A model generated the notes under the pieces. It saw nothing but the letters and a program-made list of their open reading frames with translations, ran no database searches and was not told the origin of the DNA. Made by a program: the position numbers and the translations under genes. DNA of 64,000 bases from JAJXWB01 sp046349215 (lineage in GTDB: Bacteria; Pseudomonadota; Alphaproteobacteria; Rhizobiales; Beijerinckiaceae), in NCBI GenBank assembly GCA_046349215.1, contig JAXMCV010000002.1, forward strand, positions 1,116,001 through 1,180,000, written 5' to 3'. Shown here piece by piece: positions 44,228 to 53,310 of the stretch (within the stretch, counting starts at the first letter, position 1; every line of letters begins with the position of its first letter).

Positions 44228-44380
44228 TCAGAAGATCGTGTAGATGAACGGCGCCAGCACGGTGCCGTGCGAGAGGATCGCCAGCGCGCTCAGGAGCAGC
44301 AGCAGGGCGATGACCGGGAACATCCAGAGCTTCTTCTTGGCGATCATGAACGCCATCAATTCCTGTGCGATGCTACCCAT
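44228..44380 (-). CDS. DUF5989 small membrane protein
   Basis: A 50-residue protein: a helical start (MGSIAQELMAFMIAKKKLWM) and one transmembrane helix (FPVIALLLLLSALAILSHG), ending APFIYTIF. This matches DUF5989, which nearly always accompanies SxtJ and a carbamoyltransferase. It is the last gene of that cluster, 65 bases after sxtJ. Function unknown, presumably a membrane subunit. Confidence 0.8.
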   Translation of the reverse strand: MGSIAQELMAFMIAKKKLWMFPVIALLLLLSALAILSHGTVLAPFIYTIF

Positions 44381-44445
44381 GTCGAAATCTCCCGAGTCCT
44401 GTTGCGCCCGAGCCCGGCCGATCTGGAGCCGGGCGGCGCGGCCGA

Positions 44446-44847
44446 TCAAAACTGTCGTTCGAGATTGCTCCGTCCCTCGTCGTCGCGCGCAATCCAGAAG
44501 CTGTCCGTCGCGGTCCTGGCGATCATCGGGTTCTTGCCGATCGCCCGCATGATCAGCCCGACGGGCGTGATCGCCAGGAAGTACACGATGCCCATCGTGA
44601 CCGGCGTCATGAAGCGCCCGATCGCTTCGCCGAGGCGCATCCAGCCGCGCTGGACGGGTCCGAGCCGCGTGGGGACCAGCAGCCCCGCCACGAACAGCAC
44701 GGCGCAGACGCCGCCCAGCGCCGTCGCCATGGCCATATGGTCGCGATACCACGCGATCGCGCCGAAAAACAGGAACGCGGCGCCGAGCGTGAATGCGAAG
44801 CGCAGGCCCTCCTTGCGGCTCAGTCGAGCTGGTATTGCCAACGCCAT
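44446..44847 (-). CDS. SxtJ family membrane protein
   Basis: A 133-residue protein with three hydrophobic helices (about 16-34, 41-60, 83-103), of the SxtJ family named from the saxitoxin cluster, where its role is not established. LSRKEGLRFAF and GWMRLGEAIGRFMTPVTMGI are typical. ATG 44847 lies inside the end of the carbamoyltransferase gene (28-base overlap), a TTG at 44841 is an alternative. It forms a unit with the DUF5989 and carbamoyltransferase genes. Confidence 0.82.
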   Translation of the reverse strand: MALAIPARLSRKEGLRFAFTLGAAFLFFGAIAWYRDHMAMATALGGVCAVLFVAGLLVPTRLGPVQRGWMRLGEAIGRFMTPVTMGIVYFLAITPVGLIMRAIGKNPMIARTATDSFWIARDDEGRSNLERQF

Positions 44848-46655
44848 TCCCCCGTGTCGATCCAGTCTTCCTGTTCCTGCTTATGCAACAGATAGCCGCC
44901 CAGAACCAAGGCGTCGATATTCGTGCGCATGAAGCAGGTGTGGGCGTCCTTCGGCGTGCAGACGATGGGTTCGCCGCGCACGTTGAAGGACGTGTTGATG
45001 AGCACGCTGCAGCCCGAGATCTTCTCGAACTCCCTGATCAGGTCGTAATAGTCGGCGTTGATCTCGCGGGTGACGGTCTGCACGCGCGCCGAATAGTCGA
45101 CATGCGTCACCGCCGGAATGTCGGAACGCGCGATGTTCAGCTGGTCGATGCCCCACAGTTCCTGTTCCTTGCCGGAAAGCGGCAGGCGCCGCTCGTCCTT
45201 CACCGGCGCGACCAGAAGCATGTAGGGCGAGTCCGTATCGAGATCGAAATAGTCCGCGACCTTTTCGCGGAGCACGCTCGGCGCGAAGGGGCGGAAGCCT
45301 TCGCGGAACTTGATCTTCAGGTTCATCTCCTGCTGCATCTGCGGATTGCGCGGATCGCCGAGGATGGAGCGGGAGCCCAAGGCCCTGGGGCCGAATTCCA
45401 TGCGGCCGTTGAACCAGCCCACGACCTTTCCGCTGTCCAGTAGCCCGGCCGTCGTTTCCAGCAGCGTCTGGCGATCGAGCTTGTGATAGACCGCGCCGAT
45501 CTCCTTCAGGAACGCTTCGATCTCGTCGTCGCCGAATTGCGGGCCGAGGTAGGCGCCCTGCATCGAATCCGCGCGGCCGTCGGCCGTGCGCGGGCCGTCG
45601 AACTGTCGATGCCAGATGAGCTGGGCGACGCCGAGCGCCCCGCCGGCGTCGCCGGCGGCGGGCTGGATCCACAAGTTCCTGAACGGGCCTTCGCGCAGCA
45701 GCCGGCCGTTGCCGACGCAGTTCAGCGCGACGCCGCCGGCGAGGCAGAGATTGTCGAGCTGCGTGTCGCGATGGATGGAGCGCGCCATGCGCAGCATGAT
45801 CTCCTCGCACACTTCCTGCACGGAGCGCGCGAGATCCATCTCGCGTTGCGTGAGCCTGGATTCGGGAACGCGCGGCGGCCCGCCGAACAATTCGTCGAAC
45901 TTCTCGTTCGTCATGGTCAGACCGTCGAGATAGCCGAAATATTCGGAGTTGAGCCGGAACGATCCGTCTTCCCTGAGGTCGAGAAGCTTGTCGTAGATGA
46001 GCCTGACGTATTTCGGCTCGCCGTAGGGCGCGAGCCCCATGACCTTGTACTCGCCGGAATTCACCTTGAAGCCGGTGTAATAGGTGAATGCCGAATAGAG
46101 CAGGCCGAGCGAATCCGGCCAGCGCATTTCCTTGACGATCTTCAGGTCGGCGCCGCGTCCCACGCCACACGATGCGGTCGCCCATTCGCCGACGCCGTCG
46201 ATCGTCAGGATCGCCGCTTCCTCGAAGGGCGAGGGATAGAAGGCGCTGGCGGCGTGAGACTCGTGATGTTCGGCGAAGTAGAGCTTGCCCTTGTAGCCGC
46301 CGAGTTCCTCGCGGACGTTGTGCTCGGTCCAAAGCTTGTCCTTCACCCAGAGCGGGCCGGCCTTGAGGAACTGCTTGAACCCGCGCGGCGCGATGCTGAA
46401 ATAGGTCGAGAGGATGCGATCGAATTTCAGGATGGGCTTGTCGTAGAAGCCGACGGCGTCGAGCTGGTCGCGCGCGATCCCGGCCTCGGCGAGACAATAG
46501 GCGACCGCGTGCGTCGGGAATGAAGGGTCGCCCTTGATGCGCGTGAAACGTTCTTCCGACGCCGCGGCGATGATCTTGCCATCCCGGATCAGGGCAGCCG
46601 CGCTGTCGTGGAAATACGCGGAAATCCCGAGAATTGTCCTGGCGGTCATTGCCAC
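44820..46655 (-). CDS. NodU/CmcH family O-carbamoyltransferase
   Basis: Transfers a carbamoyl group from carbamoyl phosphate via carbamoyl-AMP to a hydroxyl of an acceptor. The 611-residue protein has the Kae1-like N-terminal domain (GISAYFHDSAAALI, AEHHESHAASAFYPSPFEE, LTIDGVGEWA) and the YrdC-like C-terminal domain (FNGRMEFGPRALGSRSIL, INTSFNVRGEPIV). Family members act on Nod factors, cephems, saxitoxin-like compounds and polysaccharides. Here the acceptor is likely an envelope glycan or lipid, given the membrane partners, but this is inferred. Start M1; M3 is also possible. Confidence 0.93.
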   Translation of the reverse strand: MAMTARTILGISAYFHDSAAALIRDGKIIAAASEERFTRIKGDPSFPTHAVAYCLAEAGIARDQLDAVGFYDKPILKFDRILSTYFSIAPRGFKQFLKAGPLWVKDKLWTEHNVREELGGYKGKLYFAEHHESHAASAFYPSPFEEAAILTIDGVGEWATASCGVGRGADLKIVKEMRWPDSLGLLYSAFTYYTGFKVNSGEYKVMGLAPYGEPKYVRLIYDKLLDLREDGSFRLNSEYFGYLDGLTMTNEKFDELFGGPPRVPESRLTQREMDLARSVQEVCEEIMLRMARSIHRDTQLDNLCLAGGVALNCVGNGRLLREGPFRNLWIQPAAGDAGGALGVAQLIWHRQFDGPRTADGRADSMQGAYLGPQFGDDEIEAFLKEIGAVYHKLDRQTLLETTAGLLDSGKVVGWFNGRMEFGPRALGSRSILGDPRNPQMQQEMNLKIKFREGFRPFAPSVLREKVADYFDLDTDSPYMLLVAPVKDERRLPLSGKEQELWGIDQLNIARSDIPAVTHVDYSARVQTVTREINADYYDLIREFEKISGCSVLINTSFNVRGEPIVCTPKDAHTCFMRTNIDALVLGGYLLHKQEQEDWIDTGEWRWQYQLD

Positions 46656-46777
46656 TCCGGGTGGTTGGTCCTGCTTTTTGTTTCACCTTAGCCCGGCGGC
46701 CGGCTTCGGCACAAAAAGCGGCGCGGGCATGCCGAAGCGGACGCCGTGGCGCCCGGCATGTTGGCCCGGCGGTCCGC

Positions 46778-47950
46778 TCATTCCAGCGCCTTGCGGACGA
46801 ACGGTTCCGCCTCGACGAGGTAGCGGTACAGGATGGTCGCGCGGGCGCGCGCCACGACCTCGGTCGGATGCCCGTCGCCGGGGATCGTGAACAATGTGCC
46901 GGGCAGAAACTCGCCAAACGAAAGCGTATCGTCGACGACATCGACGCCGCCCTGGCGCAGGCGTTCCTGGATCATGGCGTCCGTAAATCCGGTCTGCGCC
47001 AGATAGGCGGCGCTTTCGGTGGAATAGAGCACGATGAGCCGCGCTCCGAATTTTTCCCTGACCAGTTGCGCGCAGCGGACGAGTTCGGCGATGTAGATTT
47101 CGATGTCGCGACCGTCGACGCCCGGCAGGCGCGGCGCAATCAGCTTCTGGTAGAAGGAGCTGCCGAGCACGATGTCGCTGTAGAGCCGCCGCAGGCCTTC
47201 GGCGCAGGCGCCCATGTAGACGAGCCTGCCGTCCTTCATTTCGTAGCGCGGCGCGCGCGCCGCATAGGGCGCGCGACACGATGCGCGCTCGGCCTGCCAT
47301 GCCGCCGCCTGGTAGACGAAAATCTTCGTGCCGGTGAGGACGCGATCGAACATTCCGACTTCGAGCGGGCGCAGGAATTGCTGCGGGCCGTAGCCCGGAT
47401 AGGCGAAGTTGAGCACCCGGATCTTGCGACCGGAAAGATCGGCGAAATATTGCGGCAAGGTCTGGTTGTCGGGCAGCCCCTGACCGAACGTCATGGAATC
47501 GCCGAAGAACGCGATGGCCGGGCCGCCCGGCGCCGACTCGGTCTTGCGGATCAGGTCCTCCGTGAACGTGTAGTTCACGTCGTAGATCGTCGAGCCGTCA
47601 TTGTTGGTTCTCACCCCGCGATAGATTCCAGGCGCCGCCGGCCCCCAGCCCAGATCCGCGCGCGACACGGAGAAGCCCGGCGCGTCGCCTCCGCTCTTGT
47701 TCAGGAAAGCGGCGATGAAGATCTCGGCGACGAAAAGGCAGAACGCCAGCGATGCGACGGGGATGACGACGTTGCGCCATTTGTCCGGGACCGCGACGGC
47801 GATATCGACCAGCAGCAGGAAGAAGAGCAGTTCGTAGATCGCGCGCGTGTATCTCGTGGCTGGCAAGGCATCCAGCGCGAAAGCCGCCAGGGCGAGGGCG
47901 ACTGGAACGACAAGGAAGACAACCAGACGTCGTTTCGCGACATTCGACAT
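46778..47950 (-). CDS. SGNH/GDSL hydrolase with N-terminal membrane helices
   Basis: A 390-residue protein: three transmembrane helices (about 8-25, 37-55 and 60-84), then a periplasmic SGNH hydrolase domain. The nucleophile is Ser152 in FFGDSMTFGQG, and the Asp/His base is near 359-361 in GDGHPT. It may deacylate or transfer acyl groups on a surface polysaccharide. It precedes the carbamoyltransferase by 122 bases, as in other SxtJ clusters. ATG 47950 is used because it gives a normal membrane start. Confidence 0.87.
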   Translation of the reverse strand: MSNVAKRRLVVFLVVPVALALAAFALDALPATRYTRAIYELLFFLLLVDIAVAVPDKWRNVVIPVASLAFCLFVAEIFIAAFLNKSGGDAPGFSVSRADLGWGPAAPGIYRGVRTNNDGSTIYDVNYTFTEDLIRKTESAPGGPAIAFFGDSMTFGQGLPDNQTLPQYFADLSGRKIRVLNFAYPGYGPQQFLRPLEVGMFDRVLTGTKIFVYQAAAWQAERASCRAPYAARAPRYEMKDGRLVYMGACAEGLRRLYSDIVLGSSFYQKLIAPRLPGVDGRDIEIYIAELVRCAQLVREKFGARLIVLYSTESAAYLAQTGFTDAMIQERLRQGGVDVVDDTLSFGEFLPGTLFTIPGDGHPTEVVARARATILYRYLVEAEPFVRKALE

Positions 47951-48177
47951 GCGGCACCGGAAAATGCAAAGACCCTTGCGCTTCTCGCCTCGAGGATAAC
48001 CGTTGCAGCGCAAAATCGAGGCGAAGCGGGATTTGCAAAGCGACCGGCGCCGCAGTCAGCATGTCCCCCGTGAACTTGTCAACACGCGCCAAACGCAAGT
48101 GTTTCGTCGCGTGGCGCGGTCGTTTCTTTTGCGCTAGTCTTCGTGATCGCCTTCGAATGCCGGGCAGGTCCGTTACG

Positions 48178-50466
48178 ATGTCTGCTGTCGCCGCCACGAC
48201 GCCCCGCCTGTCGCCTTCGTTCAAGACCGACAGTCTGCTCGCGCCCGGCCCGAAGCAGTTGAACGTGCGGCGCGCCTATTATCATCTCGTGAATGTCGAG
48301 GAGCATCCCGAACTGCTGCCGCTCGTCCACGACGAGGTCGAACGGCGGCTGGAGTGCGCGCAGACCGCTCTCGCCGGTTCTCCCCTGTCGCAACACGGCG
48401 GCGCGGAAGAGCGTCTCGCAGGGCTGATCGACGATCTGGCCGAGCGGCGCGGCGCGAGCGTGCAGTTCGACGCTCTCGCTCCCGCCGATATCGAGCCGCC
48501 CCGCGCGCTGCATTATTTCACGCAATACATGCCGACGGCGTTCGTCGACGGATGCTGGCTGCAGAACGCCGTGCGCGTATCGACGGCGCACACGCGGATG
48601 GGCGCTATCCTGACGGGGCTCTACCAGCATCAGGCAGTCGGCTCCATCCACGATCCCGTCAGCGGCTTCGTCGCGGATTACCGGACCGCCGCGACGCGGC
48701 TGGGGCTGAAGCCCGCCGACGTTTCCTCGTACTCGTTCGCCGAGAGCAGGGGGGTCGACGAATCCGCTTTCATCCTGCCGCTGTTCCTCCTGTCGATCGC
48801 GCAGTTTCCGCGTTCGTTCATGGCCGAGATCGTCGGCGTCAACCTGGCGTGGCAATGCCTCGGCGCAGCCGCGTTCGGCCCGCAACTCGTCCGCAACGTC
48901 TGCAAGGCGTTCGAACTGCCGCCCTCGAGCGACGATGGCCTGACGCCGGAATATTTCGAGCGGTCGCGCGAAATGGCGATCGCGGCGGTGGACGCGTTGC
49001 TGAAGGAGGCGGGCGGCGCCGAAGGCGAGCGCGCCTGGAACGGCCTGCTGCGCGGCGTCTTCGCGACGATCGAGGCTGTGACGCAATGGCGCGAGAGCGC
49101 GCAGCGTTCCATGCGGACCGCCGATCCGCGCCAGCAGATGATCGAGCTCATGCGCGAGAAGGCGCCGCACGCCATCGGCTATCACGGCTCCAGGATGCTC
49201 GGCTCGCGCAGGCTCGACGATCATTTCCAGGCCGACCGCTTCGATGGCGAGGCGCTGCTCGACGCGCTCGCCCAATCCGTCTGGGTGAAGGCCGGAAAAC
49301 CCGACAAGAGCGCGCTGCTCGGCCGCCTCATTTCGTTCGGCGGTCCGATGATCGGCGTCTTCTCGCCGGCCGAGCAGCAGATCATCCGCAACTGGATCGA
49401 CAGCCTGCCGGAGGACGAGGACGCGCCGGAAGCTGCGAGGCGCGGACGCCCGGCGCCGCCTTCGCCCGTCGCCGAACTGCGCGTGGAGGGGCGCTCCTGG
49501 GACGCGGCCGAACTGAACCGCCGCAGCAAGGCGATCTACAGGAAATGCACGGTGCGGGAGCTGTACCACCGGCTGGTCAACATCGAATTCCATCCTGACA
49601 TCCTGCCGGTCGCCGAACGCTATGCGACGGACCTGCTCGAACGCTCCATGGCGTCGCTGACGAGCGGCGACCGTCCGATCCCGTCGCTGACCTATCAACC
49701 GGCGGCGCTGAGGGAATGGGTCTACGCCAAGCACCGCGAGCAGGTCGATTCCTATCGTCCGCCGGACGTGCTGCCGAAGGTGGCCAAGGAGGCCTTCATC
49801 GAGGCGAACCTGCAACTGGCGCCGCTGATCCTGATCGACGGCGGCTGGCTGCAGGGGATCGCGTCGCCGGCGCTGATTCACACGCCGGTCGGACGCATTC
49901 TCTTCCATATCTTCATCGAGGAGATCGGCGAAGGCCGCGCCGAACGACATCACGCCAACATCTATCGCGATCTCCTGGACGCGATGGGCGTGCATGCGCC
50001 CCCGGTCGAATCGTGGGAATTCGCAAGCTGGGACAGGCTGCAGGACGAAGCTTTCGTCGTGCCGACCTTCTGGCTGGCCATCTCCTGTTTTCCCCGTCAC
50101 TTCCTTCCCGAAATCCTCGGGATGAATCTCGCGGTCGAGCTTGCCGGCGTCGGCGGTCCCTACATGGAAGCCCGCGACACGCTGCGGCGCCTGCGCTATC
50201 CGACCTTGTTCGTGGACGTGCACAATGCCGCCGACAACGTCACCGCCGGCCATGCCGCGCTGGCGATGCAGGCGATCGAGATGCACCTGGACGAGGTCAT
50301 CGAGCGCGACGGCCCGCACAATGTTGACCGGGTGTGGCACAGGGTCTGGTCCGGCGTTCGCGCGACCCTGCCGCAGATCGGCCACGGCCGCCTGATCGCG
50401 CACCGGATCAGGCAGAGAATCTTCGCGGAAACGCCGAAGGTCGTCCCGCTGATCTTCCCCTCGTGA
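48178..50466 (+). CDS. Tandem haem-oxygenase-like (diiron) redox enzyme
   Basis: A 762-residue protein with two homologous halves. Each starts with a LxxRxYYHLVNxExHP-like motif (AYYHLVNVEEHPELLP near 30-45; ELYHRLVNIEFHPDILP near 461-477) and continues in an all-helical fold like the iron-containing redox enzyme family, related to HDO diiron oxygenases. The second half has probable ligands Glu581/582, His591/592, His682, Asp686 and His692 (HNAADNVTAGH). The equivalent first-half positions lack them, so only the second half may be catalytic. Divergent from the SGNH gene, 146 bases before a methyltransferase gene. Substrate unknown. Confidence 0.7.
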   Translation: MSAVAATTPRLSPSFKTDSLLAPGPKQLNVRRAYYHLVNVEEHPELLPLVHDEVERRLECAQTALAGSPLSQHGGAEERLAGLIDDLAERRGASVQFDALAPADIEPPRALHYFTQYMPTAFVDGCWLQNAVRVSTAHTRMGAILTGLYQHQAVGSIHDPVSGFVADYRTAATRLGLKPADVSSYSFAESRGVDESAFILPLFLLSIAQFPRSFMAEIVGVNLAWQCLGAAAFGPQLVRNVCKAFELPPSSDDGLTPEYFERSREMAIAAVDALLKEAGGAEGERAWNGLLRGVFATIEAVTQWRESAQRSMRTADPRQQMIELMREKAPHAIGYHGSRMLGSRRLDDHFQADRFDGEALLDALAQSVWVKAGKPDKSALLGRLISFGGPMIGVFSPAEQQIIRNWIDSLPEDEDAPEAARRGRPAPPSPVAELRVEGRSWDAAELNRRSKAIYRKCTVRELYHRLVNIEFHPDILPVAERYATDLLERSMASLTSGDRPIPSLTYQPAALREWVYAKHREQVDSYRPPDVLPKVAKEAFIEANLQLAPLILIDGGWLQGIASPALIHTPVGRILFHIFIEEIGEGRAERHHANIYRDLLDAMGVHAPPVESWEFASWDRLQDEAFVVPTFWLAISCFPRHFLPEILGMNLAVELAGVGGPYMEARDTLRRLRYPTLFVDVHNAADNVTAGHAALAMQAIEMHLDEVIERDGPHNVDRVWHRVWSGVRATLPQIGHGRLIAHRIRQRIFAETPKVVPLIFPS

Positions 50467-50612
50467 GAGGCGGCGGCGCTTCTGCAGTCCACCCACGGTC
50501 ACAGAACGGAAATGTGACCCCGTCATTTTCGATCTTCATGTCGCCTGATGTCTGATAATCGGCGCGGGCGGCCATCGAGACGCTCCAGCCGCGCGCGGAG
50601 GTTGTTCGGGCC

Positions 50613-51398
50613 ATGATGCCGCTTCCTTTTCAGAAACTGCGCAACCGCCTCAAACGGAAGCTCTGGGGTTCCTCACTTTCCGCCGTGCCCGCGCCGTTTC
50701 GGGCAAGCGCCGTGCGCGACGGAAGCCTTGCCGCCGAGATCATGACTTATGAAAAGTCGGCGGGCGCCGCGCACGCCGCCGGCGCGCTTCCGCTGCGGAC
50801 GCTTCTGCTCATCGAAAAGCTTCTTCCTGCCGGCGAAATTGTTTCGGCTGAAACCGGATGTGGGAAGTCGACGATCTTCTTTTCGCGGATCGCGGCGAAG
50901 CACAAGACCTTTTGCCTCGACGACCGCGATCTCGGCAGCGCCTCGAGCGTCGGTTACTTCATGGATTGCCCCGCGACGCGGTCGAATGTCGTCGAGACGA
51001 TATTCGGGCCGACGCAACTGACGCTGCCCGCCTACGCAGAACATGCGCCCTACGACGTCGTCCTGATCGACGGCCCGCACGGCTTCCCGTTTCCCGAACT
51101 CGAATATTACTACCTCTATCCGTATCTCAAGCCGGGCGCGCTGCTGGTCGTCGACGACATCCATATTCCGACGATTGGCCGCCTCGCCGATTTCATCGCC
51201 GAGGACAGCATGTTCGAGATGATCGAGATTGCCGACGCGACCGCGATCTTTCGACGCACGGACGCGCCGGTTTTCGATCCGCTCGGCGACGGATGGTGGC
51301 TGCAGGATTTCAATCGGCGCCGCGTGGACTTTTCCAGGGAGGTGCAATTGCGCGATGGCAATCGGCGCGAACCGATAACGTTCGAGGGCCGCTTCTGA
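50613..51398 (+). CDS. Class I SAM-dependent methyltransferase-like protein
   Basis: A 261-residue protein of the Methyltransf_24 type. The SAM site appears as SAETGCGKSTIFFSRIA (about 82-98), where the usual glycine-rich GxGxS loop is replaced by ETGCGKS, and DVVLIDGPHGFPFPELEYYY plus LLVVDDIH complete the fold. Methyltransferase activity is probable but the altered loop leaves doubt. It follows the tandem haem-oxygenase-like gene and is the last gene before the integrase region. Confidence 0.7.
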   Translation: MMPLPFQKLRNRLKRKLWGSSLSAVPAPFRASAVRDGSLAAEIMTYEKSAGAAHAAGALPLRTLLLIEKLLPAGEIVSAETGCGKSTIFFSRIAAKHKTFCLDDRDLGSASSVGYFMDCPATRSNVVETIFGPTQLTLPAYAEHAPYDVVLIDGPHGFPFPELEYYYLYPYLKPGALLVVDDIHIPTIGRLADFIAEDSMFEMIEIADATAIFRRTDAPVFDPLGDGWWLQDFNRRRVDFSREVQLRDGNRREPITFEGRF

Positions 51399-51780
51399 AC
51401 GCCTGGCCACGGGGACGCCGCCGGTCGAACCCGTCGCGCGCCTGCGTCGCGCGTCATGCCTTGGGCAAGGTCATCGTTGCGGAGGACGGCCTGCAGTCCA
51501 CGCTGCCGGTCGACGCCAAGTGAAAGCCGCCGGATGCTGGCGAAGGCGGCGGGGCCTGACGGCGCGACCGCGAAATGGTGCCGGGTGAGGGCACATAATT
51601 CTTGTCTGGAGTGGTCCGCGCCCGGCCTATTTGTACTATGAAATTATTGGTTCTACGAAACATTGATCCGTCCCCGTCCTATCTTGTCCGTTGCAATCCT
51701 AAAAGTAATGTGGGTATAAATGTGGGGTTGTCGCTCACTGGCAGAATTGTTCGGCTGGGCCTCAATCGGGAATCGAACCG
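51399..51780. other. Left boundary of a probable integrated element
   Basis: No gene is seen. Base composition shifts from G+C-rich to A+T-richer between about 51590 and 51750. Directly before and across the integrase start codon, the minus strand reads GGTTCGATTCCC (51767-51778), the T-arm consensus of tRNAs, followed by TTGAGGCCCA. This could be the 3' remnant of a tRNA attachment site. The rest of a tRNA is missing because the integrase coding region occupies that place. Confidence 0.35.
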
Positions 51781-53055
51781 ATGCCCAAACTCACTGACAG
51801 AAGCGCCAAGACGCTTGGTGAGGGCCGCCACGACGATGGCGACGGCCTGCGCCTGATCGTCTCGAAGAGCGGCGCGCGGTCATGGATGCTGCGCTACCAG
51901 ATGCAGGGCCGGCGTCGTGACATGGGGTTGGGCGCGTATCCTGAAATCAGCCTCAGGGAGGCGCGGGAAATCGCTGCCGACGCTCGCAAGCTAGCCCGGC
52001 AAGGCATAGACCCCATCGAAGCCCGGAAGGCCAGCCGGAAGGCCAATCGACCTGTTCCCACATTCAAGGACATTGCCGCGCTCGTCGTGGCCGACGCGCA
52101 AGCCCGCACGGCCAATGAGAAGGTGTCCTATCAATGGGAGCGCCATCTAGGCCCGGCCTACTGCGGCCCGCTGCTGGAACGGCCCGTCAACGAAATCACC
52201 ACCACCGAACTTGCCGCCCACCTTCGGCCGATCTGGAAGGCGAAGCCGGAAGTCGCCCGAAAGCTCTATCCTGCCATCCGGCGAGTCTTTGACCGGGCGC
52301 GCGTGATCCTGAAAGCCGACCACGGCATCGCCATGTCGGAGAATCCCGCCAACTGGGCGGACTTCAAGGCGCAAGGCTTTGAGGCTCCGAAGCAACTGTC
52401 CCGGGGCCATCATCCGTCATTGGCCTACCCCAGATTGCCAGCGTTCATGTCGGCGCTGCGCGAGCGAGAAGCCACGGCGGCGCGACTGCTGGAATTCGTG
52501 ATCCTGACAAATGTTCGGACCGATGCAGCCCTCAAGGCGAAGTGGTCGGAATTCGATTTGGATGCCCGGCTTTGGACGGTTCCTCTGGACCGCATGAAGG
52601 ATCGCAAACACCGCAGCGAGCCATTCCGAGCGCCACTCTCGCCTCGCACAGTCGAGATGTTGCGGGAAATGGCAAAGGGGCGCGTCAGCGAGTTTGTCTT
52701 CCCGGGCAAGCGCCTGAAGCCGCTGTCCAACATGGCCATGTTGACCCTGCTCAAACGCATGAACAATGTCGACGGCGGCAAATGGGTCGATGACGCCACT
52801 CGCCGGCCCATCGTCGTTCATGGCTTCCGTGCGACCTTCAGGACGTGGGCGGAAGAAACGGCGCAATTCCCCCACGCCATTGTTGAGGAAGCCATGGGCC
52901 ACGTCGTCGGCACGAGCGTCGAACGTGCCTATCGCCGCACCGATGTTCTCGAAAGGCGGCGCGCGCTCATGGATGCATGGGCGAATTATTGCGAGCCGAG
53001 CGCGGCAACGAACGTCGTGCCTCTCAAGAAATCGGGCGGATCAACAGGCTCGTGA
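51781..53055 (+). CDS. P4-type tyrosine integrase
   Basis: Site-specific recombinase that inserts and excises a genomic island. The 424-residue protein has the N-terminal DUF4102 arm-binding domain (MPKLTDRSAKTLGEG, RRRDMGLGAYPEISLREARE), a SAM-like core-binding domain (about 95-195) and a catalytic domain with all expected residues: Arg246, His347, Arg350, His374 and Tyr384 (HGFRATFRTW, MGHVVG, AYRRTD). It appears intact. Integrases of this type mostly use tRNA genes as targets, in line with the tRNA-like sequence at its 5' end. Confidence 0.93.
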   Translation: MPKLTDRSAKTLGEGRHDDGDGLRLIVSKSGARSWMLRYQMQGRRRDMGLGAYPEISLREAREIAADARKLARQGIDPIEARKASRKANRPVPTFKDIAALVVADAQARTANEKVSYQWERHLGPAYCGPLLERPVNEITTTELAAHLRPIWKAKPEVARKLYPAIRRVFDRARVILKADHGIAMSENPANWADFKAQGFEAPKQLSRGHHPSLAYPRLPAFMSALREREATAARLLEFVILTNVRTDAALKAKWSEFDLDARLWTVPLDRMKDRKHRSEPFRAPLSPRTVEMLREMAKGRVSEFVFPGKRLKPLSNMAMLTLLKRMNNVDGGKWVDDATRRPIVVHGFRATFRTWAEETAQFPHAIVEEAMGHVVGTSVERAYRRTDVLERRRALMDAWANYCEPSAATNVVPLKKSGGSTGS

Positions 53056-53310
53056 GGGCGCACTCGGCCGGCGCGTGACTTGCTGCCGGCAGACCGCAAA
53101 GCGGACATTGCGAACGGAAAAGAAGGGCGGAAAGCGGACGGCGTGTCGGGGCAAAATCCTAGGCTTGACTGAACGACGGCGGCCCCCCCAGGATTGAGAA
53201 AAGCCTCAGGCTTCGACGTCACCGTTCAAACCGCGAGCAACCGTCGTGCCTTTGACGGCGCATTGGTGAATGCGCCATTCAGATGCGCGCGCCGCAACGA
53301 TCGAAAGCGC
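53056..53310. other. Intergenic region with hairpin and short repeat
   Basis: No gene seen. It holds GGGCGGAAAGCGGAC (53125-53139), also found at 59472-59486, and a perfect hairpin GGCGCATT-GGTG-AATGCGCC (53257-53276). The hairpin lies 34 bases past the stop of the large minus-strand gene and may end its transcript, although it lacks a T-run. Confidence 0.35.

Noticed and set aside
48079..50526. 815-codon minus-strand frame opposite the tandem haem-oxygenase-like gene
   Set aside because: Composition typical of an antisense shadow; the plus-strand protein has internal homology and motifs.
51755..51785. A tRNA gene at the integrase start
   Set aside because: Only a T-arm and acceptor-like stretch is present; the anticodon and D arms would fall inside the integrase coding region and are absent. 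Kept only as a possible attachment-site remnant.
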